A DNA stretch of 64,000 nt from Mucilaginibacter rubeus (lineage in GTDB: Bacteria; Bacteroidota; Bacteroidia; Sphingobacteriales; Sphingobacteriaceae): positions 868,001-932,000 of the forward strand of contig NZ_BMKD01000001.1 in the NCBI RefSeq assembly GCF_014643835.1. The letters are read 5' to 3'. Every line of letters starts with the position of its first letter. The stretch's first letter is position 1. This document shows, in pieces, positions 8,876-16,646 of this stretch. The position numbers and the translations under genes are program-made. The notes below the pieces were generated by a model. The model saw nothing but the letters and a program-made list of their open reading frames with translations. It was not told the origin of the DNA and searched no databases.

Positions 8876-9577
8876 ATGATCGTTAGCCTTACCATAATCC
8901 GCTACCGCAAACTGTTTGTTCCTTTTGCCCTGTTGGCTATGGCTATTCATCGCCTTCCCCTATTGATGCAAAAAGGATGCAGTTTTTACAAACTTCTTGG
9001 TTCTGGAAAAAACGGAACATTTGACCTTGAACCCGACTGGCAACAATGGGGCTTATTGGCTTGCTGGGATAGCAGGGGAAATTTTGACGCATTTTATAAC
9101 AGGTCGTTCGTCTCATCCTGGTGGAAGCTGTTAGGTACTGAAAGCTGGACAATGATTTGTCAGCCCCTGCAAAGCCACGGGAGTTGGGATGGAAAAGAGC
9201 CATTCGGCAAGCCCGATGTAAGCGACATCAATGGCCCAGTCGCCGTACTCACACGCGCAACAATCAAACTTAGCAGGTTAAAGAATTTCTGGGCCAATGT
9301 AGATACCGTTGCAAACATAATGACATCCGCTCCCGGATATATAAATTCATTTGGCGTTGGTGAAGCTCCGGTATACAGACAAGCTACATTTTCTGTTTGG
9401 GAAAGCCTGGAACACGTCAAAGCTTTTGCATATAAAAGCCCCGAACATGCCGAAGTAATTAAAAAGACAAGAAGCGAAGGTTGGTATAGCGAGGAACTTT
9501 TTGCACGATTTAAACCTATTGCCAGTTTCGGTACCATTAACGGAAAAGACCCATTAAAGGGCTTATTGAATAAATAA
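8876..9577 (+). CDS. spheroidene monooxygenase (CrtA)-like protein
   Basis: 233 residues resembling CrtA over its whole length: N-terminal IVSLTIIRYRKLFVPFA, GCSFYKLLGSGKNG (about 48-61), the TRATIKLSRLKNFW strand-helix, GVGEAPVYRQATFSVW and RSEGWYSEELFARF near the C-terminus. CrtA is a haem-dependent carotenoid oxygenase in purple bacteria, but close relatives occur in bacteria without spheroidene, and no carotenoid gene is near. Biochemical role here is therefore open. The ATG at 8876 matches CrtA; an upstream TTG at 8825 adds an unrelated leader. Followed 6 bases later by a small conserved gene. Confidence 0.8.
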   Translation: MIVSLTIIRYRKLFVPFALLAMAIHRLPLLMQKGCSFYKLLGSGKNGTFDLEPDWQQWGLLACWDSRGNFDAFYNRSFVSSWWKLLGTESWTMICQPLQSHGSWDGKEPFGKPDVSDINGPVAVLTRATIKLSRLKNFWANVDTVANIMTSAPGYINSFGVGEAPVYRQATFSVWESLEHVKAFAYKSPEHAEVIKKTRSEGWYSEELFARFKPIASFGTINGKDPLKGLLNK

Positions 9578-9583
9578 AAAGAC

Positions 9584-9832
9584 ATGAGAATTATTGCAGA
9601 ACTCCCCCATCCCGATTTTAAAATCTCTATCCTGAATATGAATAATAAATTTATTGTAAAGGTAGAGCAGGGTTCCCTTGAGCAGAGTTACAAGATCCCG
9701 GAAATGGATTTAACCGACGGGGTAAACAGTGTTTTTGAATTACTTGATGAGGAGTTTTTAAAAAAGATAGCCGCCCGGTTTATCGACATGCGTAACGATT
9801 ATAAAGACGCTTATTTTAGATATAACTATTGA
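9584..9832 (+). CDS. small conserved hypothetical protein
   Basis: 82 residues, no signal peptide or membrane helix. Sequence alternates short strands (RIIAELPHPDFKISILNMNNKFIVKVEQG) and a C-terminal helical half (SVFELLDEEFLKKIAARFIDMRNDY), compatible with a small alpha/beta domain. I do not recognise a named family. It starts 6 bases after the CrtA-like gene and is likely co-transcribed with it. The 225 bases downstream to the convergent pyrophosphatase gene are AT-rich and hold no further gene that I can see. Confidence 0.7.
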   Translation: MRIIAELPHPDFKISILNMNNKFIVKVEQGSLEQSYKIPEMDLTDGVNSVFELLDEEFLKKIAARFIDMRNDYKDAYFRYNY

Positions 9833-9970
9833 AGTAAAACATCCATTTACATTGATAAACAATAGCTTATAAGTAAAAGCAACTGTAGGCAAAATTTAAT
9901 TTGGCAAAAAAAATGCATTTAAGTTCTGCTTGTCTTCATTTTACATAGTATCTAAATAAAAAATTGAATA

Positions 9971-10003
9971 AACTAATATTAATATATTGATATTAAATTA
10001 GTT
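9971..10003. repeat. AT-only palindrome between convergent genes
   Basis: AACTAAT at one end pairs with an ATTAGTT at the other, with ATTAATAT/ATATTAA inside. It may end transcription from one or both of the convergent genes, but it has no GC stem, so that role is weak. Confidence 0.4.
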
Positions 10004-10057
10004 ATATAGCTAAACAAAATTTTATTCTGCGTTGATTTTAACGGAATAAATGAAAGG

Positions 10058-10771
10058 TCAAGCCAATAGCAAGTCGCAATACCAAAAACCGGAAGGTTTG
10101 GTATCGGTAGCAGAAACGCAGGAATCATTGGCGTTTTTCGGCGTGGCGTATTCCTTAAAAATTTTCACACCTGTTTTGTATTCAATTGGGTTTTTAAATA
10201 TTGGCCCTTTAAAAGTGAAGGTATGAAATTCCCCATTCTCGCCGCAAACGTCAACATCGTCAGGCAACGCATCAATTAACTCCCGACTGATCTCTTTACC
10301 AACAATGCGTTCCAAACGTTGCTGGGTACAGGCTATCACGGTTCCGAAACCGAGGTTCAAAAATTCATTTATTAATTCGGATGTATCCCTTTTCCATAAG
10401 GGGTAAATACCTTTGAGCCCAACCTCGCTTAACCGTGCATCGCGGTAATCTTTTAGGTCTTGCAAAAATATATCGCCAAAAATGGAATGGGTTACACCTT
10501 CATTTTTAAAGCGAGTTAAATGGTGTCGCATCACATCGTCATATTCCTGCATACCCGGCATTTCGGGCAGGCGGATTTGATATAATGGAATACCGATAGC
10601 TTCTGCTTGTTTAGTCAGTAATTCCGTCCTTACACCATGCATGGAAATCCTGTCGGCTGCATCATTGATCGTAGTTACAAGATAGGCGATTTCAAGATCC
10701 GGATTTTGCAGGCAATGATATAAAGCGAGGGCGCTGTCTTTACCGCCGCTCCAATTGAAGATACACTTCAT
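10058..10771 (-). CDS. Dph6-like ATP pyrophosphatase (diphthine-ammonia ligase family)
   Basis: 237 residues. N-terminal PP-loop SGGKDS (8-13) of adenine nucleotide alpha hydrolases, then MHGVRTELLTKQAEAIGIPL and FGDIFLQDLKDYRD, and the C-terminal DVCGENGEFHTFTF segment that is diagnostic for the Dph6/MJ0570 group. Eukaryotic Dph6 amidates diphthine on EF2; bacteria have no diphthamide, so this enzyme must adenylate and probably amidate another substrate. It lies 38 bases downstream of the sirtuin gene, with an 8-bp repeat array between them. Confidence 0.88.
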   Translation of the reverse strand: MKCIFNWSGGKDSALALYHCLQNPDLEIAYLVTTINDAADRISMHGVRTELLTKQAEAIGIPLYQIRLPEMPGMQEYDDVMRHHLTRFKNEGVTHSIFGDIFLQDLKDYRDARLSEVGLKGIYPLWKRDTSELINEFLNLGFGTVIACTQQRLERIVGKEISRELIDALPDDVDVCGENGEFHTFTFKGPIFKNPIEYKTGVKIFKEYATPKNANDSCVSATDTKPSGFWYCDLLLA

Positions 10772-10777
10772 ATTTAA

Positions 10778-10809
10778 TTGGTGATTTAGTGAGTTAGCGA
10801 ATTAGTGAT
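10778..10809 (-). repeat. four tandem 8-bp units directly after the sirtuin stop codon
   Basis: Read on the minus strand, the 32 bases after the TAA at 10810-10812 are four copies of NTCRCYAA. The array begins at the first base after the stop and ends 6 bases before the next start codon. It is the only octamer among the post-stop arrays in this window. Confidence 0.8.
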
Positions 10810-11496
10810 TTAATCCTTTAATAATTGGTTCACTAATTCAGGTACGCCAACTGTTGCTTTTTCCTGGATTTTAATAACCGGCCCTTTAACATTTACAAAA
10901 GGTATATTGGGATCGATAATATACTTTGGCGTCTCGCGGTCAACATAACCGATAAGCCCTGCGGCCGGGTAAACAGCAAGGGAGGTACCTATAAGCATAA
11001 ATATATCAGCCCCCACGCATATAGCGGCTGCATGTTCTATCATTGGTACGGGCTCACCAAACCAAACTACGTGCGCACGTAATTGTGAACCTAATTCGCA
11101 AAGCTCTCCCATTTTAATTTCCCACCCATCGATAGGATAAGTAAGTTCTGGTTTGATACTTGATTGTGAGCGGGTGATAATGCCATGTAAATGCACCACA
11201 TTGGTTGAACCTGCCCTTTCATGCAGGTCATCTATATTTTGAGTAATGATGGTTACCCTATACTTTTCTTCGAGCGCAGCAAGTGCATAGTGGGCCGCAT
11301 TAGGTTTTGCTTCCAATACAGATTTACGGCGCTCGTTATAAAATTGCTGTACCATAACCGGGTTATGCTCCCAGGCTTCGGGGGTGGCTACGTCTTCAAT
11401 ATTATACCCTTCCCAAAGCCCATCGCTATCCCTGAAGGTTTTTAAACCACTTTCGGCGCTGATACCTGCGCCGGTTAACACTACTAAGTTTTTCAT
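10810..11496 (-). CDS. Sir2-family NAD-dependent protein deacylase, without zinc-binding cysteines
   Basis: 228 residues. NAD pocket GAGISAESGL (9-18) and FRD (21-23), QNIDDLHERAG (86-96), catalytic His104 in VHLHG, VVWFGE and the IGTSLAVYPAA loop. The YxxR pair (Y53, R56) marks class III sirtuins (CobB, SIRT5), which remove succinyl/malonyl as well as acetyl groups. The small domain (105-150) has one cysteine instead of the two CxxC pairs, so structural zinc appears lost. ATG at 11496 chosen; the frame reaches 11556 but that part overlaps a terminator. Salmonella CobB can compensate for loss of CobT in B12 synthesis, of interest next to btuB. Confidence 0.92.
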   Translation of the reverse strand: MKNLVVLTGAGISAESGLKTFRDSDGLWEGYNIEDVATPEAWEHNPVMVQQFYNERRKSVLEAKPNAAHYALAALEEKYRVTIITQNIDDLHERAGSTNVVHLHGIITRSQSSIKPELTYPIDGWEIKMGELCELGSQLRAHVVWFGEPVPMIEHAAAICVGADIFMLIGTSLAVYPAAGLIGYVDRETPKYIIDPNIPFVNVKGPVIKIQEKATVGVPELVNQLLKD

Positions 11497-11528
11497 TTTA
11501 ATATAAACAGATGATAATTGATTAGGCC

Positions 11529-11570
11529 ATAAAAAAAGCGGACTGCCTTTCAACAATCCGCTTTAAATTT
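11529..11570 (-). terminator. intrinsic terminator after the DUF6580 gene
   Basis: On the minus strand AAAGCGGATTG pairs with CAGTCCGCTTT (one mismatch) around an eight-base loop and is followed by a run of Ts. It lies 14 bases after the DUF6580 stop and before the sirtuin start, so it should separate btuB-DUF6580 from the sirtuin and Dph6-like genes, unless it acts as an attenuator. Confidence 0.75.
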
Positions 11571-11583
11571 AAACGCTTTTATA

Positions 11584-12156
11584 TTATAAAGCCAATTGCT
11601 TTTTGTCCTGAAGAAAAGTGTACTTATTCTTAGCCAATTCAAAACCACCAAAAAGTATTGCACTAAATACTAATGTACCCAATGCCATATTTTTCTCAAA
11701 CGGAATAGCTTTAATCAATGATTCACCATAGCCAGCTAAGGTATGCGGATAAAGTGTACCATATAACCAGGGCAGATCTGTAATTAACCAGTGAATTAAA
11801 ACTGCTGCGATTGAGCCTAAAAGCACATTAAGAACATTTACCTTTTCAAGCAAATTACCAACAAGCACCATTAATGCAAAACACAGGTAAACCCATGCGG
11901 CTCCGCCATACCATAAAGTTAACTTTGAAGTATACAGGTAATTAATCACGATATCTGTAGTAAACAACGTAAGCAATACAGTAGCATACCCTTTCCACTT
12001 TGAGGTAAAATAAGCACCGCCAAATAATGCAATAGCACCTACCGGATTGAAATTACTCAATTCTTTATACTTAAATGCTAAAAGCCTGAATGCGGCAGCA
12101 ACCAGGATCATCAGGATCAGAAACAGGTTGCGGTTGGTGTTATCTTTTGCGGTCAT
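11584..12156 (-). CDS. DUF6580-like integral membrane protein, candidate cobalamin or precursor permease
   Basis: 190 residues with five to six predicted membrane helices and the NFNPVGAIALFGGAYF segment (about 35-50) seen in DUF6580 proteins, which resemble ECF S-components and related substrate-binding membrane proteins. It has a single cysteine (C92) inside a helix. It follows the BtuB-like gene by 51 bases and lies downstream of the cobalamin riboswitch. From that context I infer a role in moving cobalamin or a precursor across the inner membrane, solo or with shared ECF subunits, as known for BtuM and CbrT. Not proven by sequence. Confidence 0.75.
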   Translation of the reverse strand: MTAKDNTNRNLFLILMILVAAAFRLLAFKYKELSNFNPVGAIALFGGAYFTSKWKGYATVLLTLFTTDIVINYLYTSKLTLWYGGAAWVYLCFALMVLVGNLLEKVNVLNVLLGSIAAVLIHWLITDLPWLYGTLYPHTLAGYGESLIKAIPFEKNMALGTLVFSAILFGGFELAKNKYTFLQDKKQLAL

Positions 12157-12207
12157 GATTTTATATATGGCGTAAAATTACTTAATAATCCGAACAATAC
12201 GCAAACG

Positions 12208-14157
12208 CTATTTAAATTGATACCTGGCACCAAGCAAGAAGTTGATACCACGGGTGTTATATCCTAACCAATCTACGTATTTGGTATCCAAAACGTTGTT
12301 CAGATCGCCAAAAACATTTAGATTTTTGGTTGCCTTGTATTCCAAATGTAAATCTACCAGGTTATAGTGTTTCAATGTAATCACTTCCGATCCATTGTTT
12401 GTAAAAGTCAGGTCAGTACGGTTGCCTGTATATTTGTAGTTAACGCCAACCTGAAAATCGTTTAAAATATCATAACTGATGTTGGTACCTAAAGTACTTT
12501 TAGGCCTGCGGTAAAGGTTGCCGGTTTGTGTACCGGCTTCGTCGGTTAGTTTACCTGTTACATAAGCGTAATATGCAGATGCATGAATGTTATTATCGTG
12601 ATATTTTAATTCGGTTTCAAAGCCTTTATCTTTTTGCTGTTGCCCGTTTGCATATTGACTATAAGGAGGGCCAGACAGGTTTTTAAAATAGATAACATCT
12701 TTGGTATTGCGCTTGAAAAACTGGGTATTAAATGAAAGGGTATTCTTAACAATCTCCCAATCAAAACCAGCTTCATATGATGTAGTGATCTCGGGGTTTA
12801 ATTTCGAATTACCATATTGCGAAAACAGTTGATATAGCGAAGGTGATTTGAAGGCCGAAGCTATGGTACCAAAGATCTTAAACTGATCGGCAAGGAATAA
12901 TGATGGGTTGATGGTGTAGGTAAACTTGTCGCCATATTTGCTATGGTTGTTGTACCTGCCACCTAACTCCATGTGGAAGATATCGTATTTGAAAAATAAC
13001 GACGTATAAGCGCTGAATATGTTATTAGCAGCATCACCAGCTTTAATAATGCTCGGCACACCCGGATAAGATGTTGATTCATACAGACTGTACTGGCTTG
13101 TGTTGCTGTATTTAAAGGCCGCACCGCTGGTAATATCAAAATACTTATTCAATTCATAATTAAACACAGCTTCGACATTGGTTATACGACCTGTATTTTT
13201 TGTAACCTGGTGGGTTCCGTAATTGTCAGATGGCAGGTTATTGAAATCATTTTGAACCGTATTTTGCGACAGGTTCACGTTGAGGTTACCTTTTGGTAAA
13301 ATCAATTTTGCACCTATGCCACCAAATAAAAATGTGTTTTTATAAGTGTAATCATTGTCGTTTATAAAAGAACCGTAAGGCAGATCACCAGTATTGTGGC
13401 TCACCTGCAGGTTTCCATTAAGAATAAATTTAGATGAGACATTTTGGCTCAGGTTTACACTGGCCGAACGTTGGTGAAAACCATCTTTCTTAAAATCGCC
13501 TTTGCCAGTGGTATCTGTAGCCGCGGCAAAGCCTTTTGAATCGGTATTTGACAGATTAATGGCTATGCCTGTATTTTTCACCTGTCCAATTAATGAGGCC
13601 GACTCTTTGAACGTATTATAGCTGCCACCTGTTAGCTGCAATCCACCGGTTAATCCTTGCTGTTTAGCTTTTTTTGTGATGATATTAATAACGCCTGCTA
13701 CAGCATCAGAACCATACAGCGTTGAACCGCTTCCTTTCAAGATCTCGATATGATCTATCAGATCCAGCGAAAAAGCGTTAAGATCATAACTACCATCAAT
13801 GCCCGAAGCATTGTTTACCGGAAAACCATCAACCAGGATAAGGGTATTGCCAGATGAAGCCCCGCGCAGGAAAACCGATGTGCTGATACCGGGGGCATTA
13901 TTTGCACCAGAAAAAGTTATCCCGGCAACCGTATTTAATAATTGAGGCAATGATTTGCCCTGCGATTTATTGATCTCATCGGCAGAAATGATGGTAACAA
14001 CGCGGCCAATGTCTGACAGTTTTTTAGGCGACCGGCTTGCAGTTACTACTACCGTATTGAGTGTGCGTGTGGTATCCTGTGCATATGCTGCTGAGGTAGA
14101 TAACCCAACAGTTAACAAACCGAATCCTAAAATAATTTTAGCGTACTTTTTTTCCAT
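12208..14157 (-). CDS. btuB: TonB-dependent receptor, BtuB-like cobalamin uptake
   Basis: 649 residues. Signal peptide to AYAQ, TonB-box-like NTVVVTASR, plug domain (about 45-150, with LILVDGFPVNN and GSGSTLYGSDAVAGVINIITKK) and a 22-strand barrel ending in GINFLLGARYQFK. Length and plug sequence suit the BtuB/Cir group. Cobalamin as ligand is inferred from the cobalamin riboswitch in its leader. It lacks the CarboxypepD_reg N-domain and SusD partner of polysaccharide systems. The ATG at 14157 is used because it starts the signal peptide; the frame extends to 14244 without homology. Confidence 0.9.
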   Translation of the reverse strand: MEKKYAKIILGFGLLTVGLSTSAAYAQDTTRTLNTVVVTASRSPKKLSDIGRVVTIISADEINKSQGKSLPQLLNTVAGITFSGANNAPGISTSVFLRGASSGNTLILVDGFPVNNASGIDGSYDLNAFSLDLIDHIEILKGSGSTLYGSDAVAGVINIITKKAKQQGLTGGLQLTGGSYNTFKESASLIGQVKNTGIAINLSNTDSKGFAAATDTTGKGDFKKDGFHQRSASVNLSQNVSSKFILNGNLQVSHNTGDLPYGSFINDNDYTYKNTFLFGGIGAKLILPKGNLNVNLSQNTVQNDFNNLPSDNYGTHQVTKNTGRITNVEAVFNYELNKYFDITSGAAFKYSNTSQYSLYESTSYPGVPSIIKAGDAANNIFSAYTSLFFKYDIFHMELGGRYNNHSKYGDKFTYTINPSLFLADQFKIFGTIASAFKSPSLYQLFSQYGNSKLNPEITTSYEAGFDWEIVKNTLSFNTQFFKRNTKDVIYFKNLSGPPYSQYANGQQQKDKGFETELKYHDNNIHASAYYAYVTGKLTDEAGTQTGNLYRRPKSTLGTNISYDILNDFQVGVNYKYTGNRTDLTFTNNGSEVITLKHYNLVDLHLEYKATKNLNVFGDLNNVLDTKYVDWLGYNTRGINFLLGARYQFK

Positions 14158-14287
14158 GTATGATTGATATGTATAAAATAATAATGCAGCCTTAATAGCA
14201 TACACGGAAATGAATAAAATGAAAACACGCCAAACGAAGAGCATTCACATCCAAGCTTCAATCCCCGAAAGCTATGAATAACATATA

Positions 14288-14450
14288 ATGCCTTGGCAGG
14301 TCTTCTGACTTGCTCCCCATTTTGCCTGGCCTTCCCTCCTGTTTACAGAAAGTGGCTGTATAGATTTGGCAACGGTTACGGAGCTTACAGCTGCGGGACA
14401 GTTACGGATTTACACCATATTCCCTTTTAATTCATTAAAAAAATAGTTTA
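14288..14450 (-). promoter_or_regulatory. cobalamin riboswitch
   Basis: Read on the minus strand the leader contains the conserved cobalamin aptamer parts in order: GGGAATATGGTGTAAATCCG, then ACTGTCCCGCAGCTGTAAGC, the B12 box GCCACT (at 14351-14356), and the 3' segment AGTCAGAAGACCTGCC (ending at 14295). This is the classical arrangement of the adenosylcobalamin class. It ends about 130 bases before the btuB start codon. In this class ligand binding normally lowers expression, here of btuB and the DUF6580 gene. Confidence 0.95.
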
Positions 14451-14468
14451 ATGAAACCTAAAGCGCTG

Positions 14469-14500
14469 CAAAAGTACAATAAGTATCTGTTAACCTCAAA
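14469..14500 (-). promoter_or_regulatory. candidate promoter for riboswitch-btuB transcript
   Basis: On the minus strand TTTG is followed after 20 bases by TACTTTTG, an exact fit to the Bacteroidota sigma-ABfr -7 element TAnnTTTG. Predicted start of transcription is about 14462, just ahead of the aptamer. It overlaps the leader of the divergent serine hydrolase gene. Confidence 0.65.
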
Positions 14501-14519
14501 CTACATAACTATATTTATC

Positions 14520-15779
14520 ATGATGAAATATTGCTGCATTTTATTATTGATGATGAGCTCGTTTGGCAGTTTTGCCCAGCAACCAGATACCATTTTTCTG
14601 AAGGGTTTGCTACATGAACATCCCGAATTCTTTTCAGGTATCCTGAACCATATTACACAAAACGAGGTGCAAATACTGTATACCCGGATAGACAGGGATA
14701 AAAACAACATTCCTCACTTTACCTCATACAGTTATCGCCTTAATGCGCAGCATTATTTTTATCCGGCAAGCACGGTAAAGCTTCCGACGGCCATATTTGC
14801 GCTGGAAAGACTTAACGAATTAAAAATAAAAGGCTTAAGTCGTAAATCGGTCATGATTACTGATAGCGCATTTGCCGGCCAAACTAAAGTTAAAATAGAT
14901 ACATCATCCTCAACAGGTTTGTCGAGTATCGAAAATTATATTAAAAAGATCTTGCTGGTAAGCGATAATGATGCATATAACCGGCTCTATGAATTTGTCG
15001 GCCGTACAGAGATCAATCAAAAGCTAAAGAAGTATCATCTTAACAATACCCGTATTGTAGGCAGGTTAGCCATAGGTGATGCAGGCGAAAGCACAAAGCA
15101 CACCAACCCTATTGATTTTTACAATGATAATAAGCTAATTTATCAGAAACCGGCGCTATATGATGCGTCAAATTATCCCATGCACCTGGAAAACATGCTG
15201 CAGGGTAAAGCTTATTTAGATAGCAGCGAACGGCTGGTTAACAAGCCTCTTGACTTTTCTGAAAAGAATGTTTACTCTCTCGCCGATCAGCAAATGGTGC
15301 TTAAAAGGTTGTTGTTTCCTGAAACTTTCCCTAAAAAGCAACGCTTTAATTTAACGATAGATGACTATCGCTTCATTTACCGTTATATGAGTACCTTCCC
15401 CACCGAAAACACCAAACCCACCTATCGCCGCCCCGAATATTTCCCTGCTTATTGCAAGTTTTTGTTCTATGGCGGAGACAGTACAGCAGTTATTAACCCT
15501 GACATCAGGATCTTTAATAAAGTTGGTGATAGTTATGGTTATGATATTGATAATGCATATATCGTAGATTTTAAAAACAATGTTGAGTTCATGCTCAGTG
15601 CCGTCGTGCAATCAAATGAAGATGGGATACTGAACGATAATAAATACGAGTACACAACGGTATGCCTGCCTTTCCTGAAAAACCTTGGCCAGGTGATATA
15701 CCAATATGAACTCAAGCGCCCTAAAAAACACCTGCCCCATTTAACTAAATTTAAATTTACTTATAGCAAAAAGCAATAA
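14520..15779 (+). CDS. secreted class A beta-lactamase-like serine hydrolase
   Basis: 419 residues. Signal peptide (MMKY... to SFAQ, cut about residue 20) followed by a beta-lactamase2-type domain: SxxK nucleophile STVK (S84, K87), an SDN motif in LLVSDNDAYNRL, and a KVG triad near the C-terminus in place of KTG. The SDN sequence points to the class A group, but the 419-residue length and the divergent context argue for a periplasmic peptidase or esterase rather than a resistance enzyme. ATG at 14520 is chosen at the signal peptide; the frame reaches 14451. Confidence 0.82.
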   Translation: MMKYCCILLLMMSSFGSFAQQPDTIFLKGLLHEHPEFFSGILNHITQNEVQILYTRIDRDKNNIPHFTSYSYRLNAQHYFYPASTVKLPTAIFALERLNELKIKGLSRKSVMITDSAFAGQTKVKIDTSSSTGLSSIENYIKKILLVSDNDAYNRLYEFVGRTEINQKLKKYHLNNTRIVGRLAIGDAGESTKHTNPIDFYNDNKLIYQKPALYDASNYPMHLENMLQGKAYLDSSERLVNKPLDFSEKNVYSLADQQMVLKRLLFPETFPKKQRFNLTIDDYRFIYRYMSTFPTENTKPTYRRPEYFPAYCKFLFYGGDSTAVINPDIRIFNKVGDSYGYDIDNAYIVDFKNNVEFMLSAVVQSNEDGILNDNKYEYTTVCLPFLKNLGQVIYQYELKRPKKHLPHLTKFKFTYSKKQ

Positions 15780-15844
15780 AATTCACTTCTGGAAAACTTA
15801 GTAGCCCTAAAGGTGTTTTAAAAACGATAACTATTTAAAAACCT

Positions 15845-16579
15845 ATGGCAACTACAATAGTAAAATATACCGACAACTTCCCTGTGCTTTATGGAGATGA
15901 CCGCATAAACCTGAATTGGCCCGAACGCTTTACGTCCATCGCAGGTGGTATGAAGCTCGGTTTCTCAGGTTTTAAAAATATTTTTAAAAACCCGTTTGCA
16001 AGTATCGTAAAAATAGGTGCCGGTGGCTATTTGTTAAACAGGGGCATCACAGGGCATTGTGAGCTTTACAAACGTATTGGTAAATTATCCACCAATCCCA
16101 TAAATGTAAATATTCGTTCGTCGTTTATTGTAAATAAACCCCGGCAAAAGGTTTATGAATTTTGGCGCAAGCTTGATAACCTGCCCCTTTTTATGAAACA
16201 CCTGGAAAGTGTGGAGGTCATCGACTCTAAATATTCACACTGGGTTTTGAAGCTTCCCAAAAATGTAGCTACAATCAGCTGGCATGCCGAAATTGTCCAT
16301 GACGAACCTAATGAAGTGATCGGCTGGAGTTCGCTGTCTGATTCGATGATTAATAATGCGGGTAAAATTCGTTTTCAGGATACGGTTGACGGGCAGGGTA
16401 CCATTGTTGATGTGGTGATCAGTTATCAGCCCCCGGCAGGCGGTGTAGGCGCAGGCATAGCCAAAATACTAAACCCGGTATTCAAAAATATGGTTGATAA
16501 GGATATTCAGAACTTTAAACAGTATATGGATATCAATAACGATCCGGATGAGTTTGTTGAAGTAATTGTCGTCAAATAA
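15845..16579 (+). CDS. SRPBCC/polyketide-cyclase family protein with N-terminal DUF2892-like part
   Basis: 244 residues. Residues about 25-85 (SIAGGMKLGFSGFKN ... GGYLLNRGITGHCELYKRIG) resemble the short hydrophobic YgaP/DUF2892 segment. Residues about 95-235 form a START/SRPBCC domain (SSFIVNKPRQKVYEFWRKLDNLPLFMKHLESVEV, then WHAEIVHDEPNEVIGWSSL). This layout is common in stress-linked membrane-associated proteins; the bound ligand is unknown. Preceded by a 65-base gap from the serine hydrolase. Confidence 0.8.
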   Translation: MATTIVKYTDNFPVLYGDDRINLNWPERFTSIAGGMKLGFSGFKNIFKNPFASIVKIGAGGYLLNRGITGHCELYKRIGKLSTNPINVNIRSSFIVNKPRQKVYEFWRKLDNLPLFMKHLESVEVIDSKYSHWVLKLPKNVATISWHAEIVHDEPNEVIGWSSLSDSMINNAGKIRFQDTVDGQGTIVDVVISYQPPAGGVGAGIAKILNPVFKNMVDKDIQNFKQYMDINNDPDEFVEVIVVK

Positions 16580-16646
16580 AAAAATAACACCTTTATCCAA
16601 GGGCGCTCAGGTAATGCGAACGCCTTTATATCTTACAACAATAGCA

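Noticed and set aside
10810-11556. Longer sirtuin start at 11556
   Set aside because: The extra 20 residues are encoded by the terminator hairpin and lie before the conserved N-terminus.
14520-15779. Beta-lactamase resistance gene
   Set aside because: SxxK and SDN motifs are present but the protein is much longer than class A enzymes, the third motif is KVG, and there is no mobile context.
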